A stretch of 64,000 nucleotides of DNA, taken from contig NZ_VEGP01000011.1 of NCBI RefSeq assembly GCF_007679495.1, positions 1 through 64,000 of the forward strand, in the 5' to 3' direction. The translations under genes and the position numbers were made by a program. The notes under the pieces are model-generated. The model was not told the DNA's origin and searched no databases. It was given only the letters and a program-made list of their open reading frames with translations. The stretch is from Paenibacillus sp. 32O-W. Its GTDB lineage: Bacteria > Bacillota > Bacilli > Paenibacillales > NBRC-103111. Shown here one piece after another: positions 50,512-58,566 of the stretch; positions within the stretch are counted from its first letter, which is position 1; each line of letters opens with the position of its first letter.

Positions 50512-51195
50512 CTAGATCTCGAGGCTTTCGCCGATACCTAACGCTTTCCCTTCGATTCCGACCTCTTTCAGCATGTCAACGAAGCGGTCGGGATCCTGAG
50601 CGATAACCGGGAACGTGTTGTAATGCAGCGGGATGACCTTCTTGGCCCGAACCCATTGTGCAGCAAGGACCGCATCTTCCGGACCCATCGTGAAATTGTC
50701 GCCTATCGGAAGCGCGGCCGCATCGATCCGGTTTAATTCCCCTATCAGCTTCATGTCCCCGAACAAAGCGGTATCTCCGGCATGGTACAGCGTTTTGTCC
50801 CCCATCGTCAGCAGAATTCCCGCGGGCTGTCCGGCATACAGGAAGCTGTCGCCTTCCCGCAGGGAAGAGCCATGGAAGGCCAATGTAAACTTGACCCTGA
50901 AACCGTCGAATGAATAAGAACCGCCAGTGTTCATCGCATGAACCTTGGCTCCTTTCTGCTCGCAGTAGCTTGCCAGCTCGAAGTTGGCAACAATGGGACA
51001 ATCATTCGCTTTGGCAATTTCCAGAGAATCGCCAAAATGATCATCATGTCCATGCGTCAGCAATACGGCATCTACGCGAAGGTCGGCAGGACGGATCCCC
51101 GAAGCGGGATTCCCCGATATGAAGGGATCGATAATAACCCGAGTTCCTTCATGTTCCGCCAGCAGACACGAATGCCCGTAAAACGTGATTTTCAT
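50512..51195 (-). CDS. UPF0173-family metal-dependent hydrolase
   Basis: A 227-residue metallo-beta-lactamase-fold hydrolase. The metal motif HGHDDHFGD (HxHxDH variant) and a second histidine in YHAGDTALFGDM are intact. MKITFYGHSCLLAEHEGTRVIIDPFISGNP is the signature N-terminus of UPF0173 (YtkL-like). The start is an ATG behind AGAGGAGGATAAC; the frame is open 23 codons further upstream without homology. Physiological substrate not known. Confidence 0.95.
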   Translation of the reverse strand: MKITFYGHSCLLAEHEGTRVIIDPFISGNPASGIRPADLRVDAVLLTHGHDDHFGDSLEIAKANDCPIVANFELASYCEQKGAKVHAMNTGGSYSFDGFRVKFTLAFHGSSLREGDSFLYAGQPAGILLTMGDKTLYHAGDTALFGDMKLIGELNRIDAAALPIGDNFTMGPEDAVLAAQWVRAKKVIPLHYNTFPVIAQDPDRFVDMLKEVGIEGKALGIGESLEI

Positions 51196-51275
51196 TGTTA
51201 TCCTCCTCTTTCCATCCAAATTCATTCCTTCTACCATTCTAATTAAAGACGGGGGCAAACTCAAATTATCTGCCG

Positions 51276-52484
51276 CTAGCCAGCCTCAGTACGCGAATGT
51301 CCATGAACCGGCGCCGTCCTTCCAGGAATAACCGGTTTGCCCTTGGGTAAAGCACCGAACAATACCCAGGAATGCTTCATATACTTCTGCGCCAGCGCCA
51401 CAACTCCCCAGGATGCTCCGAGAGTAACCGCAAATCCGCCGGCCACATAAGCGTAGTATAATTTCGGATTATAGCTGGCGGGAAGCAGGGAATAATAGAA
51501 CAAAATCCCCGCATGAATGATATAGATTCCAAAGGAGGCCATGCCAAGCCGATACAGAACAGTTGTCCAGAAAGGGCTTAGTAAACGATAGAGCCCGGCC
51601 GAGAGCTGAAGCAGGATTAACCCGGATGTATAGCTATGTAAGAACCATAGACCTTCGTATACCAGTCCATGGGCAAAAACATCGTAAGCCCTGGTCCGAT
51701 ACCACAAGTACACATGGCTTAAGCTCGCGCCCGCCCATACTATCCATAATGGAATCCAATAGAAGGCCTGCCGGCTTAACAGCTTTTTCCAAGTTACTTC
51801 TATCCAGCCTTTAATGGCATGATAATGTATTCCGAAGAATGCCCCGAGCAAATAATTGGACATATAGCTCGTCGCCAGAAACGATTTATCCGCATAATTC
51901 CAATAGAAATAATCCAGCAGAACAAAGATCCATTGAAGCACCAGACCGATCCAGATCAAATGCTTGGCCAGAAGCTTAATCCGCTGCAGAAGCCAAAGGA
52001 AGAACGGAAACAATAAATAAAATTGAATGCTTATGAAAATAAAATATAGATGGTAAAACGCTTTCCCCATCACCAGAGCAGACCAAAAATCGGCCAGCGA
52101 TACATTCTGAAAAAACTGATTCCAATCTTCCCCATAAGAATAGTACATCTGGATCGTATAATAATAAATCGAGCAAATCAGGTAAGGTACAAGTATGTAT
52201 AATAATCTTCGCTTATAAAAGGTGGCGATCAGCTTCTTATCCATCTTGCGATCATAATAACTGTAAAAAAGAACGAAGGCGCTTAGAAAAATAAATGTCG
52301 TTGTCCCAAATCGGTTAAATACATTAATGAAATTGAAGAATTGATACATGAATGATTGTTTATCAATGATTTCTCCAATCGGAAGGGATGAGACATGTAC
52401 GAGTATTACTCCTAGAATGGCCAACGCTCGAACGATGTAGATGACATGGATTTGCTCCTTCTGACTCGTTCTTAGGTGACCCAA
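51276..52484 (-). CDS. acyltransferase 3-family membrane protein
   Basis: About 400 residues with some ten transmembrane helices, of the OafA/YrhL acyltransferase family. The N-terminal IVRALAILGVILVHVSSLP and TTTFIFLSAFVLFYSYYD segments carry the conserved His (IVHVS type) and Arg/Ser motifs. These proteins O-acylate exported carbohydrates or glycopolymers. The start is uncertain: a TTG at 52484 has GGGGGAG eight bases upstream, while the first possible TTG (52514) has no site. It is followed by the orphan ATPase gene upstream on the same strand. Confidence 0.88.
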   Translation of the reverse strand: MGHLRTSQKEQIHVIYIVRALAILGVILVHVSSLPIGEIIDKQSFMYQFFNFINVFNRFGTTTFIFLSAFVLFYSYYDRKMDKKLIATFYKRRLLYILVPYLICSIYYYTIQMYYSYGEDWNQFFQNVSLADFWSALVMGKAFYHLYFIFISIQFYLLFPFFLWLLQRIKLLAKHLIWIGLVLQWIFVLLDYFYWNYADKSFLATSYMSNYLLGAFFGIHYHAIKGWIEVTWKKLLSRQAFYWIPLWIVWAGASLSHVYLWYRTRAYDVFAHGLVYEGLWFLHSYTSGLILLQLSAGLYRLLSPFWTTVLYRLGMASFGIYIIHAGILFYYSLLPASYNPKLYYAYVAGGFAVTLGASWGVVALAQKYMKHSWVLFGALPKGKPVIPGRTAPVHGHSRTEAG

Positions 52485-52593
52485 ACCGGCCACTCCCCCT
52501 TTGCTGCGGTTCAAGAGTGCCTGTTGCTTGATAAGCCTTTCATTAATGAATACAATACCGCAAATCGGCGGCTAAGCCTTCTTGACCCGATGA

Positions 52594-53325
52594 TTATTTA
52601 AAAATGATGTCTTTCTCCCGCAAGGTCAGCTTCCTGGCCGCAATGTCGAGCACAATTTTGCCGCTCGCAAGCCCCCAGATTCTGCTGGCGAACCGTTCAG
52701 CCAATTCCACATTGTGAAGCGTACAGATGATCGTCACCTGCTTCTTGCGGCTGATGTTCCTCAAATCTTCCATCACCCGGTTAGCGGATTCAGGCGGCAA
52801 GCCCGTGACCGGCTCGTCAGCGAATAAAATCTCGGTCCCCTGGACGAGTGCCTGTGCAATGGCGATCCTCTGTCTCTCTCCTCCGCTTAGTTTGGATGTC
52901 TTCTCCCTGGCCTTATCCAGCAGTCCCACATGCTCCAATAAATCCATAGCCTCGAGATGGTCGTCCTTGGCTGCAATTCTTGTTAGAAACCGGAAGACAG
53001 ACGTATTTTTATAGCGGCCGCTCAAGACATTCTGGATGGCCGTCGAATTCAGATTCAAATAAGGTTTTTCCTCAATCATGGCCCATTTACGCCGCATCTT
53101 CATTTTCTCGACAAAGTTCAATTCCGTAATGTCGCTGCCTTCATAGATGTACTGCCCTTCGCTCCAGGATTCCTGCAAGGACAAACAACGGAGCAAGGTC
53201 GTTTTACCGCTGCCGCTTCCTCCAAGGATGGCGATGAAATCCCCCTTGTCCGCTTGAAAGCTTATCTTGGAAAGCACTTCGTGCCCGGATTCAAATCGTT
53301 TGGTAAGATTGCGTACGATGATCAT
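52594..53325 (-). CDS. orphan PhnC-like ABC transporter ATP-binding protein
   Basis: A 243-residue ATPase resembling phosphonate-importer PhnC proteins. Walker A GGSGSGKTTLL, signature KLSGGERQRIAIAQALVQG, Walker B EILFADEPVTGL, switch histidine in CTLHNVELAE. No permease or binding protein is nearby, so its partner is missing or encoded elsewhere. The D-loop region reads LPPESANRVMEDL rather than the usual LDP; this may affect function. Directly upstream lies the start of the large repeat block. Confidence 0.9.
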   Translation of the reverse strand: MIIVRNLTKRFESGHEVLSKISFQADKGDFIAILGGSGSGKTTLLRCLSLQESWSEGQYIYEGSDITELNFVEKMKMRRKWAMIEEKPYLNLNSTAIQNVLSGRYKNTSVFRFLTRIAAKDDHLEAMDLLEHVGLLDKAREKTSKLSGGERQRIAIAQALVQGTEILFADEPVTGLPPESANRVMEDLRNISRKKQVTIICTLHNVELAERFASRIWGLASGKIVLDIAARKLTLREKDIIFK

Positions 53326-53397
53326 TCGCGAGCTCCTTTTCTCTCTATATTCGTGTATAAGTATGGCGTACCTGCTATCATCTCCTGTCAGCTCTTT

Positions 53398-53572
53398 GAT
53401 ACCTTTTACCCTTCGTCGAAAGTTTTGATACCTCTACTCTCTGTAGAAAGTTTTGATACCTCTTACCCTCCGTGGAAAGTTTCGATACCTCTTACTCTCC
53501 GTAGAAAGTTTTGATACCTCTTACACCTCCGTAGAAAGTTTTGATACCTCCTACCCTTCGCCGAAAGTATGG
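53398..53572. repeat. tandem 29-bp repeat array
   Basis: GATACCTCTTACCCTCCGTA followed by GAAAGTTTT repeats at 53398, 53427, 53455, 53484, 53513 and 53543: intervals of 28-30 bp. Copies differ by a few bases; the last is degenerate (GCCGAAAGTATGG). There are no unique spacers. It is the first of three arrays between the PhnC-like gene and fadF. Confidence 0.9.
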
Positions 53573-53951
53573 AAGGATTTTTGCCATGGAGACAGGACCG
53601 TTCGGTTTCATAGAAATTTTACCATTAACCGGCCCATAATCCTAGAGCCGCAGCAACAATCGTATGACAATCGTAACAAAGTAGTCATAACACAACACTC
53701 GGGAAGCATTCTACATAAGTTAAATACTCTACGTTAATACTCCAGCGTCCGATTTAGCAAACCTGCACTTTTAGGGCTGCTCCTCGAGATCTAACTTACT
53801 CGGTTCCAACAAACTGAAGGAACGGGCGAACGAACCCAACCCGTCCCTTCCAAAATCCGCTCAGCCAGCACTTCCCTTTTCTTTCGCTATCAGCCTCCAT
53901 TATACTGCTAACGCGCAGATTCAGTTGGAATGGCTGTCTTCACATCTCTTG

Positions 53952-54375
53952 GACTGTTATCCCCTTTGTTCAGGAACCGTACCCACTTCCTAATTTTCAA
54001 ACACTCCACTTAGCTCACTTGATTTGTTGATCTACTCTCCCCTGCCTCTGACTGTTATCCCCTCTGTTCAGGAAACGTACCAGTTTCTCAATTTTCGGCT
54101 GTTCCCTTTTAGCACATTTCATTCGATGATTGCCACCTCTACTTGCCTTTGACTGTTATCCCCTTTGTTCTAGAACTGTACCCACTTCCTAATTTTCAAA
54201 CACTCCACTTAGCTCACTTGATTTGTTGGTCTACTCTTCCCCTGCCTCTGACTGTTATCCCCTCTGTTCAGGAAGCTGCACCGCTCCTTGATTCTTCAAC
54301 TGTTCGTTTTGCCGGGCTTGATTCGTTGGACTGCTCTCACTCTGCCTCTGACTGTTATCCCCTCTGTTCAGGAGG
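53952..54375. repeat. tandem array of ~100-bp repeats with GACTGTTATCCCC core
   Basis: The core GACTGTTATCCCCTCTGTTC recurs at 53952, 54050, 54151, 54250 and 54350, intervals of 98-101 bp. Parts between cores are also similar (CCACTTCCTAATTTTCAAAC, then ACTTAGCTCACTTGATTTGTTG in copies 1 and 3), others are more divergent. Seen on the opposite strand the core is GGGGATAACAGTCA, the same as in the array that follows. Confidence 0.9.
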
Positions 54376-54604
54376 AGTACCCCTACCTGCTTTCAACCTC
54401 TATCCCATATAATCGGTTGGCCTACTGACACTTCCTTGCCTTATAACACTTCGTTCATTCAAATTGGAACCGATATCCTTTCACTTCAGGAAACCTCAAT
54501 GTTCCTCTAAATTGGTAAGTCTTTTGTTTTTTAATCAATAATTCCTACTTTTTCTAACCAAGTTGAGATGTACCAGGCGCTGCAGTAGACTTTATGAGCT
54601 AATG

Positions 54605-54915
54605 GGAAAATTACAGTTCTGAGTCATTGGGATAACGGACAAAAGTGTGGTCGAGTCGCGTATCTGAGCTATTGGGATAACGGTCAGAAGGCTGATTGAG
54701 CTGCGTATCTGAGTCATTGGGATAACGGACAAAAGTGTGTCGAGTCGCGTATCTGAGCTGTTGGGGTAACGGTCAAAAGGCTGTTTGAGCAGAGTAGCTG
54801 AGCTGTTGGGATAACGGTCAGAAGGTTGATTGAGCCGCTTATCTGGGCTGTTGGGATAACGAGCAAAAAACCGATTGAGCTGCCATGTCTGAGTCAACAG
54901 GATAATGGTCAAAAG
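54605..54915. repeat. tandem 45-bp repeat array with GGGATAACGGTCA core
   Basis: TTGGGATAACGGTCARAAG repeats at 54627, 54672, 54717, 54761, 54806 and 54851, with a degenerate copy near 54896: intervals of 44-45 bp. Units end in CTGAGC-like text (GTATCTGAGC). The period is a multiple of three, so a 130-codon open frame crosses it on the minus strand with 15-residue repeats, but no start or ribosome binding site supports a protein. The remaining gap to fadF (54916-55100) shows nothing. Confidence 0.9.
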
Positions 54916-55100
54916 AATGGTTGAGCTGCATGCTGTAGGAGCTTCCAAATCAAATGAGCCTGTATTACGGAAAATGATAAACAAATTTCAGACTCCTTCT
55001 GAATCCATAAAGCTGTAGTAAAATCATTATTCACAGTGCTGATCGGCCACCGTCATGGCACCTAGATCTGAGTGGCACCTTACGCGGAGCTTCAGCATTA

Positions 55101-57251
55101 TTAACTGTAAGATTTACCGATCGACATAGCCAGCAGCTCGGCAATATCATAGGTGGCCATTTCATCCTCCTTGCCCAGCGCCTTCGTCCCGTCGCCAAGC
55201 ATTGTCAAGCAATAAGGGCAGGCACTTGCGATTACTGTTGGTTGAACTGCCGCAGCCTGTTTTGTCCTCTCGACATTAACTCTTGTTCCTTCCCTCTCCT
55301 CCAGCCACATCAGGCCGCCCCCGGCGCCGCAGCACATGCTGTTATTTCCGCTCCGTTCCATTTCTACCAGCTTCACGCCTGGAATTGCCGACAAAACGAT
55401 ACGAGGCGCATCATAAACGCCGTTATATCTTCCCAAATAGCATGAATCATGGTATGTCACTCTTTCCTCTAATGACTGCGTCGGCACGATCCTTCCCTCT
55501 TGGATCCAAAGCGCAAGAATCTCTGTATGATGATAAACCTCTATTCGGGGAGACAAGCCAAAATCAGGATATTCGTTCTTGAATGAATGGTACGCATGCG
55601 GATCGATCGTGATGATCTTCTTGACCTTATACTGATGGAACAATTCGATATTGCTGCGAGCCAGCTCCTGGAATAAATACTCATTCCCGAGCCGCCTGGC
55701 GGTATCTCCGGAATTTCCCTCTTCGTTCCCTAAGACAGCGAATGATATTCCGGCTTCGTTCATAATCCGGATCATCGACCGGGTAATCTTCATGCTTCTT
55801 TTATCATAAGAGCCCATAGAGCCGACGAAAAATAAATAATCGAATTCACCGGCCTCCTCAATAGAAGGAGCGTGGTCCCCGTCGACCAAGCCGCTCATCC
55901 AGCCGCTCCGTTCACGCCGATGGATGCCCCACGGATTGCCTTGACGCTCAATGTTGTTCAACGTCCGCCCCGCTTCGGAAGGAAGCTTGCCTTCGGTCAG
56001 CGCCAGATAACGACGCATATCCATAATCATCCTCACATGCTCGTTGGCGACGGGACACTGGTCCTCGCAGTTCCGGCAGGTTGTGCAGGCCCACAGCTCC
56101 TCTTCGGTAATGACATCCCCTATCAGGTTAACCTCCGAATCTGACTCCGCCTTCACCATTTCTGCAGCCTTCATCCTTCCCGATCCGGCGCCGGTGCGGC
56201 TGCCAGCCTCTGCCATGGAACGAGACGAAAGGGCGACACGATTCGCTTCCGAATTCGCAAAGGCGAAAGCGGGCATCCAGGGGGTGCGTGACGTGATTGC
56301 TGCTCCACGGACGGTCAGATGATCGCGCAGCTTCACGATCAATTCCATTGGAGATAACATTTTGCCGGTAGTGGAGGCCGGGCATACATTCGTGCAGCGT
56401 CCGCACTCCACGCAGGAATATAAATCAAGCAGTTGATTGCGGGTAAACCGCTCAATACGACCTACTCCGAATTCCTCGGCGGTCTCGTCCTCCAGATCAA
56501 TCGGCTTGAGCTTGCCCGGCGGCCCCTGCGTTCTCCAGAATAGATTAAACGGAGCAAACAGCAAGTGAGCATGCTTGGATTGCGGCACATACACAAGAAA
56601 GGCCAACAATATCAGGAGATGAAGCCACCAGAATAAATAAAACAGCAGCTCTGCCGCGCCCGGTCCGATTCCACCCGTCCATGCGGCGATCGTGGAAGAT
56701 ACAGGACTATAGACGGAGAACGGCTCCCCCTTCCAGATTGCCCGCATGCTTTCCGTCAGCAGCAGCGACAGCATAAGGCCGGTAATAAAAAGCAGAACGA
56801 GAGCCGGCTTCCAGCCCCGCTTCAGCCTTTTTAACTTTTCAATATATCGGCGGTAGAACGCATAACCCACCGCCAACAAAATAAGCACAATCGTTATTTC
56901 CTGCAGCAGTACAAAATAGCGATAGCCGCGGCCAAGCGGCAGATGATGCCCCGGCTCAAGTCCCCTAATCAGTAGATCGAGCGCACCGAATTGAAGAACT
57001 ATAAATCCGTAGAACATGACCAAATGCATCCAGCCGCTGCGCCTGTCCTTCATCAAAGTCCTATGCCCAAGCATCTGAACCGCAAGCTCGCGAATACGTT
57101 CCCCGTTCCGGGCCTTCTCCGTCTCCTCTCTTCCTAACCGGATAAATAAATAACGACTGTACATTACATGAGAAAACAGGAACACTGCATAACCAACTGC
57201 CACGACAAAACCGATCCAATGAAGCCATGCCCATCCGGTCACAGGTTTCAC
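55101..57251 (-). CDS. fadF: FadF-type heterodisulfide-reductase-like Fe-S protein
   Basis: A 716-residue membrane-anchored electron-transfer protein, likely passing electrons from acyl-CoA dehydrogenase/ETF to the quinone pool. The N-terminal 240 residues form about five helices of NarI type. Two 4Fe-4S clusters follow (CVECGRCTNVCP and CTTCRNCEDQCP), then two cysteine-rich CCG-type regions (YHDSCYLGRYNG, NNSMCCGAGGG, SACPYC). This matches B. subtilis YwjF/FadF. The start is a GTG. Together with the thioesterase, TetR and fad genes upstream it forms one strand-aligned cluster. Confidence 0.9.
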   Translation of the reverse strand: MKPVTGWAWLHWIGFVVAVGYAVFLFSHVMYSRYLFIRLGREETEKARNGERIRELAVQMLGHRTLMKDRRSGWMHLVMFYGFIVLQFGALDLLIRGLEPGHHLPLGRGYRYFVLLQEITIVLILLAVGYAFYRRYIEKLKRLKRGWKPALVLLFITGLMLSLLLTESMRAIWKGEPFSVYSPVSSTIAAWTGGIGPGAAELLFYLFWWLHLLILLAFLVYVPQSKHAHLLFAPFNLFWRTQGPPGKLKPIDLEDETAEEFGVGRIERFTRNQLLDLYSCVECGRCTNVCPASTTGKMLSPMELIVKLRDHLTVRGAAITSRTPWMPAFAFANSEANRVALSSRSMAEAGSRTGAGSGRMKAAEMVKAESDSEVNLIGDVITEEELWACTTCRNCEDQCPVANEHVRMIMDMRRYLALTEGKLPSEAGRTLNNIERQGNPWGIHRRERSGWMSGLVDGDHAPSIEEAGEFDYLFFVGSMGSYDKRSMKITRSMIRIMNEAGISFAVLGNEEGNSGDTARRLGNEYLFQELARSNIELFHQYKVKKIITIDPHAYHSFKNEYPDFGLSPRIEVYHHTEILALWIQEGRIVPTQSLEERVTYHDSCYLGRYNGVYDAPRIVLSAIPGVKLVEMERSGNNSMCCGAGGGLMWLEEREGTRVNVERTKQAAAVQPTVIASACPYCLTMLGDGTKALGKEDEMATYDIAELLAMSIGKSYS

Positions 57252-57261
57252 CCGCCTTCCC

Positions 57262-57675
57262 CTAAATCAATCGGTAGGATCCGGTACCGAACGAACCGAT
57301 CACTCCTTCCTCACTGTACAAGCTGGCTTGAGTTGTAACGATTTTGCGGGAAAGATGCAGCACTTCCCCTACTGCATAATTCATCCCTTTCTTAAGCGGT
57401 GCGACATAATGAACGTTCAGATTGGTCGTTACGATTCTGTCATTGGGCTTGGCGAGCATTGCCGCCAAACCCATGACGTTGTCCAGCAGAGAAGCATGGA
57501 CCCCTCCATGCAAAATCCCGATATGGTTCATATGTCTGTCGCAGGCTTCCAAAGAGATGACCACCTTGCCATCCGCGAAGCTTACCAGCTTCGCCCCCAG
57601 ATCTTCCCAGAACGTTCCTTGCACGTCCTGTTCGAGCTTCCGGGCCAAAGCTTCCCAGTCCAACGGCTCGTTCAT
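57262..57675 (-). CDS. PaaI-type hotdog-fold thioesterase
   Basis: A 137-residue hotdog thioesterase. The core HIGILHGGVHASLLDNVMGLAAML is the PaaI/YdiI signature, with the conserved NHIGILHGG and catalytic Asp/Gly helix. TNLNVHYVAPLKKGMNYAVGEVLHLSRKIVTTQASLYSEEG is the standard second half. It probably hydrolyses acyl-CoA intermediates or frees CoA when beta-oxidation stalls. Overlaps the TetR gene upstream by four bases and precedes fadF by ten, so it is coupled in the operon. Confidence 0.92.
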   Translation of the reverse strand: MNEPLDWEALARKLEQDVQGTFWEDLGAKLVSFADGKVVISLEACDRHMNHIGILHGGVHASLLDNVMGLAAMLAKPNDRIVTTNLNVHYVAPLKKGMNYAVGEVLHLSRKIVTTQASLYSEEGVIGSFGTGSYRLI

Positions 57676-58448
57676 CTCAGGTCCTCCATCGTTATGTGGT
57701 TGGTCCGGGGAGAGATTCCCTCTGCCCTAAGCGCTCCCCGGCATAAAGCGATCAAGCTTAGCTTCGTTTCCTGCGTATACACATCCAGTCCCATTTCGAT
57801 TCTTCTCAGCGCGGTAAATCCGACCATTCCGAACAGGGCGCTAGTTAAAGTAGGGATGCTGATTGCCGGGTCAATCCAGCCTTCCCGCTGAAGCTGTTCA
57901 AAGAATTGCTCCATAGTGCGGAAATAACCGCAAATTCGCTTTTGGATATCCTGATGAAGCGACTTGGTCCCCCATGACTTACTCATAAGCAGTTGGCACA
58001 GCGACTGCTCCCGGTCAAAAAATTTCAAATGCACCTTCAGCAGCTTAACCAGCATCTCTTCGCGGGAAATCCCACTGCGGATTACCGGCTGGATCTGACC
58101 GAGCAGCCGTTCGATCCCTCTCTCTACGACATATAAGAACAATTCCTCTTTCGTTGGAAAGTAGTAGTACAGCGTTCCCTTGGACACTCCTGCCAGCTCG
58201 GCGATGGAATCCATCGTTGTCTCGCTGAATTCCTGATGGGCGAAAGCCGTCAGCGCTCCTTCGCAAATTCTTTCCTTTTTCGTCCGGGTATCCATATCTT
58301 TCCCTCTTTGCGCGGACTGGGGCGTTCCGTTATTCCGGTTTATCACCCCATCCGAAGAACCTTTCCCGGGCTTACCGGCTCTCCCGTTCACTCCGGCTTG
58401 TTGTCCGGACGCCGTATTCTGCACGTCCTCCAGATCTTGCAGAGCCAT
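57672..58448 (-). CDS. fadR: TetR-family regulator, FadR-like, with N-terminal extension
   Basis: A 258-residue TetR regulator, longer than usual: the helix-turn-helix (TMDSIAELAGVSKGTLYYYFPTKEELF) starts only at about residue 75. The first ~51 residues are of low complexity. The ATG at 58448 has a good site (GGAAGGAGG, eight bases), whereas the inner ATG at 58295 has a weaker GAGGG; the shorter form would have normal length. C-terminal TetR_C_11-like domain as in Bacillus FadR (YsiA). Located in the beta-oxidation cluster, so FadR-type control by long-chain acyl-CoA is likely; the symbol rests on context. Confidence 0.85.
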   Translation of the reverse strand: MALQDLEDVQNTASGQQAGVNGRAGKPGKGSSDGVINRNNGTPQSAQRGKDMDTRTKKERICEGALTAFAHQEFSETTMDSIAELAGVSKGTLYYYFPTKEELFLYVVERGIERLLGQIQPVIRSGISREEMLVKLLKVHLKFFDREQSLCQLLMSKSWGTKSLHQDIQKRICGYFRTMEQFFEQLQREGWIDPAISIPTLTSALFGMVGFTALRRIEMGLDVYTQETKLSLIALCRGALRAEGISPRTNHITMEDLR

Positions 58449-58566
58449 TCACAGCCCTCCTTCCCGATTGCCCCCGATGCACCCTTATCCCCAGGATGAA
58501 CGCTGCCTCACTATATACCGAACCTCAGGGATTAATTCCGCTTCGTTTACGAAGATTTTCGTCACA

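Noticed and set aside
53398-54915. CRISPR array
   Set aside because: The units follow each other directly or with similar, not unique, intervals; there are no constant repeats with variable spacers and no cas genes in the window.
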